The notes under the pieces: generated by a model
Told to the model about the DNA's origin: nothing
What the model saw: only the letters and a program-made list of their open reading frames with translations
The model's database searches: none
Shown here: positions 6,512 through 15,666 of the stretch, one piece after another
Layout: every line of letters begins with the position of its first letter
Position numbering within the stretch: the first letter of the stretch is position 1
Translations under genes and position numbers: made by a program
Source: Blautia glucerasea
GTDB taxonomy: Bacteria > Bacillota > Clostridia > Lachnospirales > Lachnospiraceae
Length of the DNA stretch: 54,066 nt
Direction of reading: 5' to 3'
Assembly: GCF_013304385.1 (NCBI RefSeq)
Contig: NZ_JAAITU010000027.1
Coordinates: 1 to 54,066 of the forward strand

Positions 6512-8849
6512 GAAGAAGCAGGAACGGGATCGTAGGAAACAGAAAAACATTCCTACAACTGCACAGCAGAGTATTCCGTATATTCGGATGCTGCAGGATG
6601 GTATCTGCCAGGTGACAAAGACCTTTTTCTCTAAGACAATTCAGTTTTATGACATCAATTATCAGCTGGCTTTAAATGAGGATAAGACCACGATATTTGA
6701 GAATTACTGTGATTTTTTAAATTACTTTGATTCTTCCATCAGTGTGCAGCTGTCCTTTATCAATCAGCAGGTGGATGTGGCTGAATTTGAGAAAAGTATT
6801 GATATTCCGGATCAGAACGATGACTTCAATGCCATTCGTGAGGAGTACCGGACCATGTTGAAAAATCAGCTTTCCAAGGGAAACAATGGTCTGGTGAAAA
6901 CCAAGTATATCACTTTTGGAATCGAAGCAGAAAGCCTGAAGGTGGCAAGACCAAGGCTTGAAAGGATTGAAGCCGATATCCTGAACAACTTTAAAGTTCT
7001 GGGAGCACAGGCACATTCCTTAAATGGTCTGGAGCGACTGGAGATTCTGTATCATGTGTTCAACCAGGATCGGATTGAACCATTTAAGTTCCAGTACAAG
7101 ATGCTGCCGGAAACAGGATTAAAGACCAAAGACTTTATTGCACCAACTTCCTTTAACTTTTCCAAGAATCAGACATTTCTGATGGGAAAGACCATGGGAA
7201 GCGTGAGTTATCTGCAGATCCTGGCACCGGAGCTTACAGACCGGATGCTTGCAGATTTCCTGGATGTGGATGACAGCATCAATGTCAATATTCATATCCA
7301 GTCCATTGACCAGAGTTCTGCGATCAAGATGATCAAGAGCAAGATTTCAGATTTGGATAAGATGAAGATTGAAGAGCAGAAGCGGGCGGTACGTTCCGGG
7401 TATGACATGGATGTGCTTCCATCGGATCTTGTGACCTACGGGGAAGAAGCAAAGAATCTGCTGGAAGATTTACAGTCCAGAAATGAGCGTATGTTTCTTG
7501 TGACAGTGTTGGTGATGAATACCGCAAAGAAGCGTCAGAAGCTGGATAACAATATCTTCCAGGTACAGGGTATCGCACAAAAATACAACTGTTCCTTAAA
7601 ACAGCTGGACTATCAGCAGGAAGCAGCATTGATGTCCTGTATTCCACTGGGAGTCAATCGAATTGAGATTCAGAGAGGGCTTACCACATCGGCAACAGCG
7701 ATCTTTGTGCCATTTACGACACAGGAACTGTTCCAGGAAGGGGAAGCTCTTTATTATGGATTGAATGCATTATCCAACAACATGATTATGGTTGACCGGA
7801 AGCGTCTGAAGAACCCGAATGGACTGATTCTTGGTACACCTGGTTCCGGTAAATCCTTCTCAGCAAAAAGAGAAATTACGAACTGTTTCCTGATTACGGA
7901 GGACGATATTATTATTTGTGATCCAGAAGCCGAGTATTATCCACTGGTGCAGGCACTGCACGGACAGGTCATCCGGATTTCACCGGTATCAGACCAGTAT
8001 ATCAATCCGATGGATCTGAACCTGAATTATTCAGAGGAAGATAATCCGCTGTCCTTAAAGGCAGATTTTATTCTGTCCCTGTGTGAACTGATTGTCGGTG
8101 GAAAGAATGGACTGGAACCGGTAGAAAAGACGATCATTGACCGTTGTGTGCGGCTGGTCTATCAGGAATATCTCGCTGATCCGGTGCCAGAGAAGATGCC
8201 GATACTGGAGGATTTATATAATCTGTTGCGGAAACAGGAAGAGCCGGAAGCACAGCGTCTGGCAACTTCATTGGAGATTTACGTTACAGGTTCCCTAAAT
8301 GTATTTAATCATCGCACAAATGTGGACATCAACAACCGTATCGTATGTTTTGATATCAAGGAGCTTGGAAAACAGCTGAAGAAGATCGGGATGCTGATTG
8401 TGCAGGACCAGGTATGGAACCGAGTGACGATCAACCGTTCCGCTCATAAATCCACCCGTTACTATGTGGATGAATTCCATCTTCTCTTAAAAGAAGAACA
8501 GACAGCAGCCTACAGCGTGGAAATCTGGAAGCGATTCCGTAAATGGGGCGGTATTCCGACAGGAATTACCCAGAACATTAAGGATCTTTTAGCTTCCAGG
8601 GAAATCGAGAATATTTTTGAAAACTCTGATTTTATCTATATGCTCAACCAGGCATCCGGTGACAGGCAGATTCTGGCTAAACAGTTGAATATTTCACCAA
8701 CCCAGCTGTCTTATGTAACCAACAGTAATGAGGGTGAAGGACTTCTGTTCTATGGAAATGTGATTATTCCGTTTGTAGACAGATTCCCGAAGAATTCCCT
8801 TTATAAGATTATGACAACCCGCCCGGAGGAAACAGCCGAAGCAGGGTAA
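6393..8849 (+). CDS. VirB4-like conjugation ATPase
   Basis: The 818-residue ATPase is started at ATG 6393, about 10 bases after AAAAGGAGGG; a GTG at 6384 sits too close to that site. The first 50 residues are a Lys/Arg/Gln coiled segment translated from the region shared with PrgI. The N-terminal VirB4 domain follows, then Walker A GTPGSGKSFSAKRE (near residue 480) and the Walker B region YYVDEFHLLL (near 690). The motif GGIPTGITQNIKDLL is characteristic. It powers assembly of, and transport through, the channel formed with VirB6 and PrgI. It is intact and is among the surest calls in the window. Confidence 0.93.
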   Translation: MAKKTKQEAQQERLSLAEKRNRQERRNKKSRKEREQEKRRKKQERDRRKQKNIPTTAQQSIPYIRMLQDGICQVTKTFFSKTIQFYDINYQLALNEDKTTIFENYCDFLNYFDSSISVQLSFINQQVDVAEFEKSIDIPDQNDDFNAIREEYRTMLKNQLSKGNNGLVKTKYITFGIEAESLKVARPRLERIEADILNNFKVLGAQAHSLNGLERLEILYHVFNQDRIEPFKFQYKMLPETGLKTKDFIAPTSFNFSKNQTFLMGKTMGSVSYLQILAPELTDRMLADFLDVDDSINVNIHIQSIDQSSAIKMIKSKISDLDKMKIEEQKRAVRSGYDMDVLPSDLVTYGEEAKNLLEDLQSRNERMFLVTVLVMNTAKKRQKLDNNIFQVQGIAQKYNCSLKQLDYQQEAALMSCIPLGVNRIEIQRGLTTSATAIFVPFTTQELFQEGEALYYGLNALSNNMIMVDRKRLKNPNGLILGTPGSGKSFSAKREITNCFLITEDDIIICDPEAEYYPLVQALHGQVIRISPVSDQYINPMDLNLNYSEEDNPLSLKADFILSLCELIVGGKNGLEPVEKTIIDRCVRLVYQEYLADPVPEKMPILEDLYNLLRKQEEPEAQRLATSLEIYVTGSLNVFNHRTNVDINNRIVCFDIKELGKQLKKIGMLIVQDQVWNRVTINRSAHKSTRYYVDEFHLLLKEEQTAAYSVEIWKRFRKWGGIPTGITQNIKDLLASREIENIFENSDFIYMLNQASGDRQILAKQLNISPTQLSYVTNSNEGEGLLFYGNVIIPFVDRFPKNSLYKIMTTRPEETAEAG

Positions 8850-8867
8850 TACAGGAGGAGTAAAACA

Positions 8868-8978
8868 ATGTTACAGGTAATTTCATATGGATTGACATTT
8901 TGTGGCGGTGCTGTATTTGGCATCGCTATTCTCTGTTTATTACAGGCAGGGAAAGGGTATCCGAAGAAGGAGGAGTAA
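8868..8978 (+). CDS. DUF3789-like single-helix membrane peptide
   Basis: This is a 36-residue ORF with CAGGAGGAG eight bases before its ATG. It encodes one membrane helix (GLTFCGGAVFGIAILCLLQ) and a short AGKGYPKKEE tail. The GG-x3-G-x3-L-Q-AGK pattern matches DUF3789 peptides found between VirB4 and the hydrolase gene in related ICEs. The stop lies three bases before the next start, so it is part of the operon. Function is unknown; a small structural subunit of the channel is possible. Confidence 0.65.
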   Translation: MLQVISYGLTFCGGAVFGIAILCLLQAGKGYPKKEE

Positions 8979-8981
8979 TCA

Positions 8982-11798
8982 GTGGCAGAACAGAGAATGA
9001 AAGTCAGGGATAAGAAAGTCCAGAAAATGACCAAGGATGGTCTGGTGGAAGAAAACCTGACGGATAAATCTTCTGTTCGTGTCAGTAACCGTGCCAGTGA
9101 TGTGCAGATGGGAGGAAAACAGGGGGAAAAAGAAGTAAGCCTTGTGGATAAGTCTTCCCGCCAGTCTGAACGGAGTGGGAAAAATATTCGTCCCTCTGTG
9201 CAAAAATCCAGAGATGCACCGGAACTGATACGGGCAGAGAAGCAAAGTGAGGATCTTGGACAGAGTAGAAAACAGCAAAATAGAAAAAGAATCCGTGCTG
9301 AAGTCGGAAAAGAATCCAGACTTGCAGAAAAATCCGAAGCCGGACAGTCAGGGAGACTGAAAGAAAAACGTGCGGATCTATCAGAAAACAGAGGAGACAG
9401 CCGGAGAAATCAGACCGGTGGTAGCAAAAAGCCAAAACAAAAACAGCGTTTGAAGTTTGCTTATGAGGAAACTGGTGCTTCTGTGAAAAATGATAAAGAT
9501 ATGGAGAAATTGAACCAGATGGATACGGATGGAGTCAATTTCCGACATCAGAAACAGAAGGAAAAAGCCAAAAAGTTTTCTTATGAGGAAGCAAAAAAGA
9601 AGAAGGAAGCAAAGCAGCATTCCAAGAAGGCACAGGTCTATCAGGCAAATGATGGAGAAGCTCCTGGAAAGAAGAAATCCCGCTTGAAGTTTGGCGAAGG
9701 GGAATCTGTGAAAACAGAAAAAACTTCTGTTGTCAAGAAAGCAGGAAGTGCAGCTTCCGCAGCATTGCACCGTGAGATCAGCAAAAATGAAGACGATAAT
9801 GCGGCGGTAGAAGGTGCCCATAAGTTAGAAGAAAGCGGCGAAGGTGTTTACCGGCTGGAACAGAGAAGTGCCAGACGCAGGAAACAGAGGGCATTCAGAA
9901 AAAGAAGCAGACTTGAAAGACAGGAAGAGAAACAGACACAGGCGGCAGCCCGTCAGGAACAGAAGAAACTGAAAAAACAGATTCAGAAGCAACAGATCAA
10001 ACGGGATTATGCCAAAGCGAAGCGAAGTGAACAGACAGTAGGAACAGCTACAAAAGGTACGATTGATTATATCAAGAAGATTGGCGGCAAAGTCACCAAC
10101 TTTTTTAAAGAAAACCGGAAGGTGTATATCAGTGTAGCAGTTCTGATCGGATTGATGTTTCTGATCATAACGAATGTCACGTCATGCTCTGCAGTGTTTT
10201 TACAAAATGTGATCACTTACACCGGAACCAGTTATCTGTCATCGGATCAGGCAATCCGGGAAGCGGAACTGTATTACACACAGCTGGAAGCTAATCTGCA
10301 GGAGCGGATCAACAATATGGAATCTGAAGAACCAGGACATGAGGAATACCGATATAACATCGGACCTATTGAGCATGATCCGTTTATCCTGATTAGTTAT
10401 CTGTCTGCAAAGTATGAAGAATTTACTTTTGAACAGGTCAAGCCGGAGCTGGACGCCTTGTTTGCAGAGCAATATCATTTAACTACTGAAGCAGTCAATG
10501 AGACTGTAACGGAGACAGCAACAGTAAGAGTTGGAGAATCTTTGGGACAGGTTGTGACCAGTGGATATTGTAACTGTCCAATCTGTTGTGGTATTTGGAG
10601 CGGAGGACCGACTGCCAGTGGAGCATATCCAACTGCCAATCATACCTTAGCGGTAGATGCTTCCAATCCGTTTGTTCCAATGGGAACAAAGGTAGTTATG
10701 AATGGTGTCGAATATACCGTAGAAGATACCGGAGCTTTCGCAAGATACGGTGTACAATTTGATGTCTATTATGACAGTCATGCGGCAGCATCTGCACATG
10801 GACATCAGACCTGGGAATGTTATCTTGCAGATGATAACGGAAGCAATGAAGTCGAAGTGACCAGAATCAGAGATGTGGACACGCTGAATGTAACATTGAC
10901 CAGTGGAAACCTGATGTCAATCTGTCAGGACAGGTTGGGATTTTTCCAGAAAGAACTGTTCAGTGCCTACAACGATACCAAAGGCAACCTGCAGATGTTT
11001 GCAACACCGGTTGATTTTAACTGGTATTCCAGTGTGACCAGCTATTATGGATATCGGATTCATCCAATATCAGGAGCAAATCAGTTACACAATGGTATGG
11101 ATATCGGAGCACCGGAAGGGACAAAAGTAATGGCAGGGCTGACCGGAACGGTTACAACTTCTGCTTATAACGACAGCTATGGCAATTATGTTGTAATCAA
11201 GGACAGTAAAGGCTATGAACTGCGGTATGCACATTTAAGCAGCCGGAGTGTATCTGCAGGTGCATCCGTCACGAAAGGTGATGAGATCGGTCTTGTAGGA
11301 AATACCGGAAATTCTACAGGAAGCCATCTTCACATTGAACTTTTGAAAAATGGAGAGCGGTTAAACCCGATCTTTTATCTGGAAACAGGAGAAGGGACAG
11401 GCTTTGGTGGTAATGAATATACCAGTGAAGCAGCGCAACGTTTACTGGAAGAGGCTGCAAAATATCTTGGAACACCGTATGTGTGGGGCGGATATTCCCC
11501 AAGTGGATTCGATTGTTCCGGATTTGTCAGCTACTGTCTGGTTCATTCCGGGGTAAGAAATACGGGAAGGCTGACTGCACAGGGACTGTACAACATTTGT
11601 ACGCCAGTATCCCAGTCAGAAGCACAGCCAGGAGATCTGATCTTCTTTACCGGAACCTACGATGCAGGAGAACCAGTAACGCATATTGGAATCTATGTGG
11701 GCAATGGTCAGATGATCCATTGTGGGCATCCGGTTCAGTACACGTCCATCAACTCTCCATACTGGCAGAGCCATTTCTATGGATTCGGGCGATGGTAA
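8982..11798 (+). CDS. Membrane-anchored three-domain cell-wall hydrolase (3D / M23 / NlpC-P60)
   Basis: The 938-residue protein starts at GTG 8982 with AAGGAGGAG upstream. Residues 1-370 are a highly charged Lys/Arg/Gln cytoplasmic region with repeats of KFxYEE type. One membrane helix follows near 380-405. Three extracellular domains come next: a 3D-type domain (about 522-613), an M23 LytM-like metallopeptidase (about 686-800, with H703-x3-D707 and HLH), and a C-terminal NlpC/P60 domain (about 824-938, with Cys845 in FDCSGF and His901 in THIGIY). It takes the VirB1/CwlT position and would open peptidoglycan for the mating channel. All catalytic residues seen are intact. Two endopeptidases plus a 3D domain is a heavy architecture for this role. 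Confidence 0.9.
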   Translation: MAEQRMKVRDKKVQKMTKDGLVEENLTDKSSVRVSNRASDVQMGGKQGEKEVSLVDKSSRQSERSGKNIRPSVQKSRDAPELIRAEKQSEDLGQSRKQQNRKRIRAEVGKESRLAEKSEAGQSGRLKEKRADLSENRGDSRRNQTGGSKKPKQKQRLKFAYEETGASVKNDKDMEKLNQMDTDGVNFRHQKQKEKAKKFSYEEAKKKKEAKQHSKKAQVYQANDGEAPGKKKSRLKFGEGESVKTEKTSVVKKAGSAASAALHREISKNEDDNAAVEGAHKLEESGEGVYRLEQRSARRRKQRAFRKRSRLERQEEKQTQAAARQEQKKLKKQIQKQQIKRDYAKAKRSEQTVGTATKGTIDYIKKIGGKVTNFFKENRKVYISVAVLIGLMFLIITNVTSCSAVFLQNVITYTGTSYLSSDQAIREAELYYTQLEANLQERINNMESEEPGHEEYRYNIGPIEHDPFILISYLSAKYEEFTFEQVKPELDALFAEQYHLTTEAVNETVTETATVRVGESLGQVVTSGYCNCPICCGIWSGGPTASGAYPTANHTLAVDASNPFVPMGTKVVMNGVEYTVEDTGAFARYGVQFDVYYDSHAAASAHGHQTWECYLADDNGSNEVEVTRIRDVDTLNVTLTSGNLMSICQDRLGFFQKELFSAYNDTKGNLQMFATPVDFNWYSSVTSYYGYRIHPISGANQLHNGMDIGAPEGTKVMAGLTGTVTTSAYNDSYGNYVVIKDSKGYELRYAHLSSRSVSAGASVTKGDEIGLVGNTGNSTGSHLHIELLKNGERLNPIFYLETGEGTGFGGNEYTSEAAQRLLEEAAKYLGTPYVWGGYSPSGFDCSGFVSYCLVHSGVRNTGRLTAQGLYNICTPVSQSEAQPGDLIFFTGTYDAGEPVTHIGIYVGNGQMIHCGHPVQYTSINSPYWQSHFYGFGRW

Positions 11799-11838
11799 GG
11801 AAAAGGGCGGTATAACAGCCGCCCGGAAAGGAGAAGAG

Positions 11839-12141
11839 ATGAAAAGTCTTGAAAAAGCAACGGCAGATTATGAGAAAGCCAAGGAAAAAATGGAAGCATC
11901 TAAAGCCAGATATGAAGCAGATTTAAAGCGGTTCAAGGCTGCGGAGATTGCAAAAACAGAAGCAGAAAATCTGGAAATTGTAAGAATTATCCGTGCAATG
12001 GATATGAGTATTCCGGAATTGGAAGCTTTTAAAAAGAAAATGAAAAATGAGTTGCCCGGCAGGGTAGAAATACAGAAGGAGGAAATAAAAGCCGATGATG
12101 AATCTGGAAAAAATGAAACAGAAGAAGAGAACAAATACTAA
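11839..12141 (+). CDS. DUF4315 family coiled-coil protein
   Basis: This 100-residue protein is predicted as a coiled coil (residues 1-45, rich in Ala/Lys/Glu) followed by a short conserved core VRIIRAMDMSIPELEAFKKK. This is the DUF4315 pattern, a Tn1549-type ICE gene found between the hydrolase and DUF4366. The start is ATG 11839 after AAAGGAG. Its last 47 bases overlap the DUF4366 gene, suggesting coupled translation. No biochemical function is known to me; an accessory role in the mating apparatus is inferred from conserved position. Confidence 0.8.
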   Translation: MKSLEKATADYEKAKEKMEASKARYEADLKRFKAAEIAKTEAENLEIVRIIRAMDMSIPELEAFKKKMKNELPGRVEIQKEEIKADDESGKNETEEENKY

Positions 12142-13525
12142 AAGCAGGGTAAAAAAGAGTCTGCTTGCAGCAACGACATTTCTTTGCCTGACAACACCTT
12201 TGCTCCAGACACAGACTGCTTATGCAGCTGAGAATACCACGCCTGCAATCACGATTGAGAAACCGGATGGCTGGAAACAGGGAGAAACAACCATTGCTGT
12301 TACGGTAGATGCCAGCCATATGCCGGAAGGTTTCTCAATAGCAAAGATTGAAGCAAAAGCAGGAAAAGATGGAAGCTGGCAGGATGTAACTGGAAGCGGA
12401 AGTATCACGATCACAGGAAATCAGACAGTGTATGTGCGTGTGACAGATGGTGATGGAAAGGTGTATGAGCAGAATCGTTCTATTAAGTGTTATGACACGG
12501 AAAAGCCGACACTCTCTGCTTCCCTGACAGATGGTGTGCTGACGATTCAGGGGAATGATACAGTATCCGGGATTACTGCAGTAACAGTTAATGGCACCAC
12601 TTATACAGATCTGAAGGATGGAATGCTGAGAGTGCAACTAACACAGAAAGATTTTACTACAAAACAGATTGAGATTACGGTAACAGACGGTGCCGGAAAT
12701 ACTTCTGAAAAGTATGTGTTGCAGAATCCTTATTATGAATGGGCAAAGAAGCAGGCAGAGAAACAGAAAACCTCCAGTGACAGCAATGGTGCAATGGCAA
12801 CTACGACCAGTGCAGATGCAACGGGAACTGAAAAAACAACGACTTCTCCGCTTCCGCAGGATGCACAAGCTTCTGAGCCAACAGATGCAAAAGGAACTGT
12901 GGATGATCGGACAGTGACAGGTATTGAGGAACAGCTTAATAAAGAAGGCGAGACAGCAGATTCTGTTACTAAAACAGCTACGGAAGGCACAAAAGAGTTT
13001 TATACCATTTCAACTAAGAGTGGTAAGATTTTTTATCTGATCATCGACAATTCAAAATCTCAGGATAATGTGTATTTCCTTACAGAAGTCAGCGAGAAAG
13101 ATCTGATGAACTTCACACTTTCTGATTCCGTGACACTTCCGGAAGTAGATACTGTTTATGCAGAACCAGAGAAACAGGCTGAAGAAGAAAAGCCGGAAAC
13201 AACTGAGACAGCTGAGAAAGATAAGGTAGAGGATGAAATCCAGATGCCAGAAGATAAAAGTCCATTTGGAACGTATCTTCTGATTGCACTGGTTGCAGTA
13301 GGAGCTGCGGCAGGAGGATATTACTTCAAAGTCTATAAACCAAAGCATGAATATGATGACGAGGATGAGATGGAAGAGGATGAAGATGAATCCGAAGATT
13401 CAGAATCTGAAAAGCGGGAAGTAGACGATGCAGATGAGCAGGAAGAAAGTATAGAACCAGAAATCCTGAGAGACGAGGATTTTGATGATGCTGTGCTGGA
13501 AGATGAAGAAGAGGAGCAGGAGTAA
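12095..13525 (+). CDS. DUF4366 secreted/membrane-anchored protein
   Basis: The 476-residue protein carries a signal peptide (hydrophobic SLLAATTFLCLTTPLL, cleavage near AYA at about residue 44). Two Ig/cadherin-like beta domains follow (residues 50-210), then a Thr/Ser-rich linker. A conserved DUF4366 domain follows (about 290-360, including the segment KEFYTISTKSGKIFYLIIDN), then a membrane helix (about 390-410). The tail is very acidic and about 65 residues long. It is extracellular apart from that tail and likely belongs to the mating-pair apparatus. GAAGGAGG precedes the start. The TopB start codon is directly adjacent to its stop. Confidence 0.82.
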   Translation: MMNLEKMKQKKRTNTKSRVKKSLLAATTFLCLTTPLLQTQTAYAAENTTPAITIEKPDGWKQGETTIAVTVDASHMPEGFSIAKIEAKAGKDGSWQDVTGSGSITITGNQTVYVRVTDGDGKVYEQNRSIKCYDTEKPTLSASLTDGVLTIQGNDTVSGITAVTVNGTTYTDLKDGMLRVQLTQKDFTTKQIEITVTDGAGNTSEKYVLQNPYYEWAKKQAEKQKTSSDSNGAMATTTSADATGTEKTTTSPLPQDAQASEPTDAKGTVDDRTVTGIEEQLNKEGETADSVTKTATEGTKEFYTISTKSGKIFYLIIDNSKSQDNVYFLTEVSEKDLMNFTLSDSVTLPEVDTVYAEPEKQAEEEKPETTETAEKDKVEDEIQMPEDKSPFGTYLLIALVAVGAAAGGYYFKVYKPKHEYDDEDEMEEDEDESEDSESEKREVDDADEQEESIEPEILRDEDFDDAVLEDEEEEQE

Positions 13526-15598
13526 ATGAAGTTAGTGATTGCAGAAAAGCCATCGGTTGCGATGGCACTGGCTTCCGTGATTGGAGCCAGAACAAGAAAA
13601 GATGGCTACGTGGAAGGAAACGGTTATCTCGTTTCCTGGTGCGTAGGACATCTGGTTGGATTATGTGATGCATCAGAATACGATGAAAAATATAAAAAAT
13701 GGAGATATGAAGATCTGCCGATTGTGCCGGAATGTTGGAAACACAGGGTATTGGAAGGCACGAAAAAGCAGTTTGGAATCTTGAAAAAACTGATGCGAGA
13801 TTCCAAAGTAGATGAAGTAATCTGTGCTACAGATGCCGGGCGGGAAGGAGAACTAATCTTCCGTCTGGTGTATGAGCAGGCAGGATGCAAAAAGCCGATG
13901 AAGCGGCTCTGGATCTCTTCCATGGAGGAACAGGCAATTAAAGATGGATTTGCGTCATTAAAAGACGGTTCGTGTTATGACAGTCTCTATCAGTCAGCAC
14001 TTTGCAGGGCAAAGGCAGACTGGCTGGTGGGAATCAATGCGAGCCGTCTTTTTTCCGTTCTGTATAACCAGAATCTGAAAGTTGGAAGAGTACAGACACC
14101 AACACTTGCCATGATCGTGGATCGAAATCAGAAGATCAAGGAATTTACCAAAGAAAAATATTATATGGCTCATATCAAGTTTGACGAGATGGATGCGGTC
14201 ACAGAGCATTTTCAGAAAAAAGAAGATGCAGATAGAGTGGCTGCGGACTGTATGGAGCGTATGTGCGAAGTGGAAAAGGATGATGTGAAAGAAAAAACGG
14301 TCCGTCCTCCGAAGCTCTATGATTTGACCACTCTGCAGAGGGAAGCAAACAGAATGTTTGGTTATACCGCACAGCAGACATTGGATGCCGTGCAGGAGAT
14401 GTATGAGCAGAAGCTGGTCACTTATCCGAGAACAGACAGCCAGTATCTGACAGATGAGATGGGAGAAAGCACTGAAACACTGATTCAGATGTTACTTGGG
14501 AAAATGCCTTATGCTGAAGGTCTGGAATATCACCCAGACGTGAGTAAGGTATTAAATTCAAAGAAAGTATCCGATCACCATGCGATTATCCCAACCATGG
14601 AAGTAGCCAAAGCAGATATTGGTGAACTGAAAGAACGAAACCGCAAGATTTTGTATCTGATCAGTGCCAGGGTTCTGACAGCAACTGCAGATCCTTATAT
14701 TCATGAAAGCCATAAATGCCAGATCACCTGCAATTATCATACGTTTTATCTCACAGCAAAGAAAACAAAGCAGGAAGGATTCAAGGCGATCGAAAATAAA
14801 TTGAAACAGTTCTTTGGCGTAAAGATTGAGAAAGAAGAGCCGGAGCTGGATATCTGGGCAGGCAAGCATTACGGTCCCTGTGATTCTTTGGTATCGGAGC
14901 ATTTCACACAGCCACCGAAACAGTACACAGAAGATACCCTGCTTTCTGCGATGGAACGTGCAGGGAATGAAGAACTGACCGAAGATACAGAAAAGAAAGG
15001 ACTTGGTACTCCGGCAACAAGGGCAGCAATCATTGAAAAACTGATTCAGTCTGGTTTTGTGAAAAGGGAAAAGAAAAATCTGGTGCCGACAGATGATGGT
15101 AATGTATTGATTACAGTTCTGCCAGATGAGATTAAATCTCCGAAGATGACCGCAGAGTGGGAAATGGCATTGAATCACATTGCCCAGAATACAGAGACAG
15201 CAGATGAATTCCTAAATGGGATTACAGAACTGATGCAGGAACTGGTTGCCAGGTATCAGGGAATTTCAGAAGAAAAGAAAAATCAGTTTCAGGGAAAGGC
15301 AAAAGGAGAAGTCATTGGCAAATGTCCCCGATGTGGAGCAGATGTCCAGGAAGGGAAAGTAAACTTTTACTGTTCTGACCGGAACTGTACTTTTACCTTA
15401 TGGAAGAATGATAAATTCCTTGCGAGTCAGGGAAAAAAGATGGATAAGACGGCAGCAAAGAAGTTCCTGTCTAAAGGAAAAATCCATTATAAGGATCTGG
15501 TATCAAGAAAAACAGGGAGACAGTACGAAGCAACTGTGGAGATGGTTGATCCCGGAGAGGGAAATGTACAGTTCAATCTGATTTTTCCACAACGATAA
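13526..15598 (+). CDS. topB: Type IA DNA topoisomerase (topoisomerase III)
   Basis: This 690-residue enzyme begins with the TOPRIM signature MKLVIAEKPSVAMALASVIG and has the acidic TOPRIM motif CATDAGREGELIFRLVY. It carries the catalytic tyrosine Y300 in VTYPRTDSQYL, and a C-terminal zinc-ribbon (CPRCG, then YCSDRNC, near residues 600-625). It relaxes or decatenates single-stranded DNA during transfer and replication of the element. TopB homologues are standard in Tn1549-like ICEs. Its start codon abuts the DUF4366 stop, and a terminator follows at 15611. It is full length. Confidence 0.93.
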   Translation: MKLVIAEKPSVAMALASVIGARTRKDGYVEGNGYLVSWCVGHLVGLCDASEYDEKYKKWRYEDLPIVPECWKHRVLEGTKKQFGILKKLMRDSKVDEVICATDAGREGELIFRLVYEQAGCKKPMKRLWISSMEEQAIKDGFASLKDGSCYDSLYQSALCRAKADWLVGINASRLFSVLYNQNLKVGRVQTPTLAMIVDRNQKIKEFTKEKYYMAHIKFDEMDAVTEHFQKKEDADRVAADCMERMCEVEKDDVKEKTVRPPKLYDLTTLQREANRMFGYTAQQTLDAVQEMYEQKLVTYPRTDSQYLTDEMGESTETLIQMLLGKMPYAEGLEYHPDVSKVLNSKKVSDHHAIIPTMEVAKADIGELKERNRKILYLISARVLTATADPYIHESHKCQITCNYHTFYLTAKKTKQEGFKAIENKLKQFFGVKIEKEEPELDIWAGKHYGPCDSLVSEHFTQPPKQYTEDTLLSAMERAGNEELTEDTEKKGLGTPATRAAIIEKLIQSGFVKREKKNLVPTDDGNVLITVLPDEIKSPKMTAEWEMALNHIAQNTETADEFLNGITELMQELVARYQGISEEKKNQFQGKAKGEVIGKCPRCGADVQEGKVNFYCSDRNCTFTLWKNDKFLASQGKKMDKTAAKKFLSKGKIHYKDLVSRKTGRQYEATVEMVDPGEGNVQFNLIFPQR

Positions 15599-15610
15599 GT
15601 AGTGTATTGC

Positions 15611-15635
15611 AGGCAGTCTAAGGACTGTCTGTTTT
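15611..15635 (+). terminator. Rho-independent terminator after topB
   Basis: AGGCAGTC (15611-15618) pairs with GACTGTCT (15623-15630), with one G-T pair and a four-base loop, followed by GTTTT. It separates the transfer operon from the adhesin gene. Confidence 0.7.
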
Positions 15636-15666
15636 AATACAAATATATGAAAGAGAGGACCTTAGC

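Noticed and set aside
9381..9821. 146-codon minus-strand frame opposite the hydrolase basic arm
   Set aside because: Leu/Phe/Cys-rich translation is the mirror of Lys/Glu codons; shadow of a real gene.
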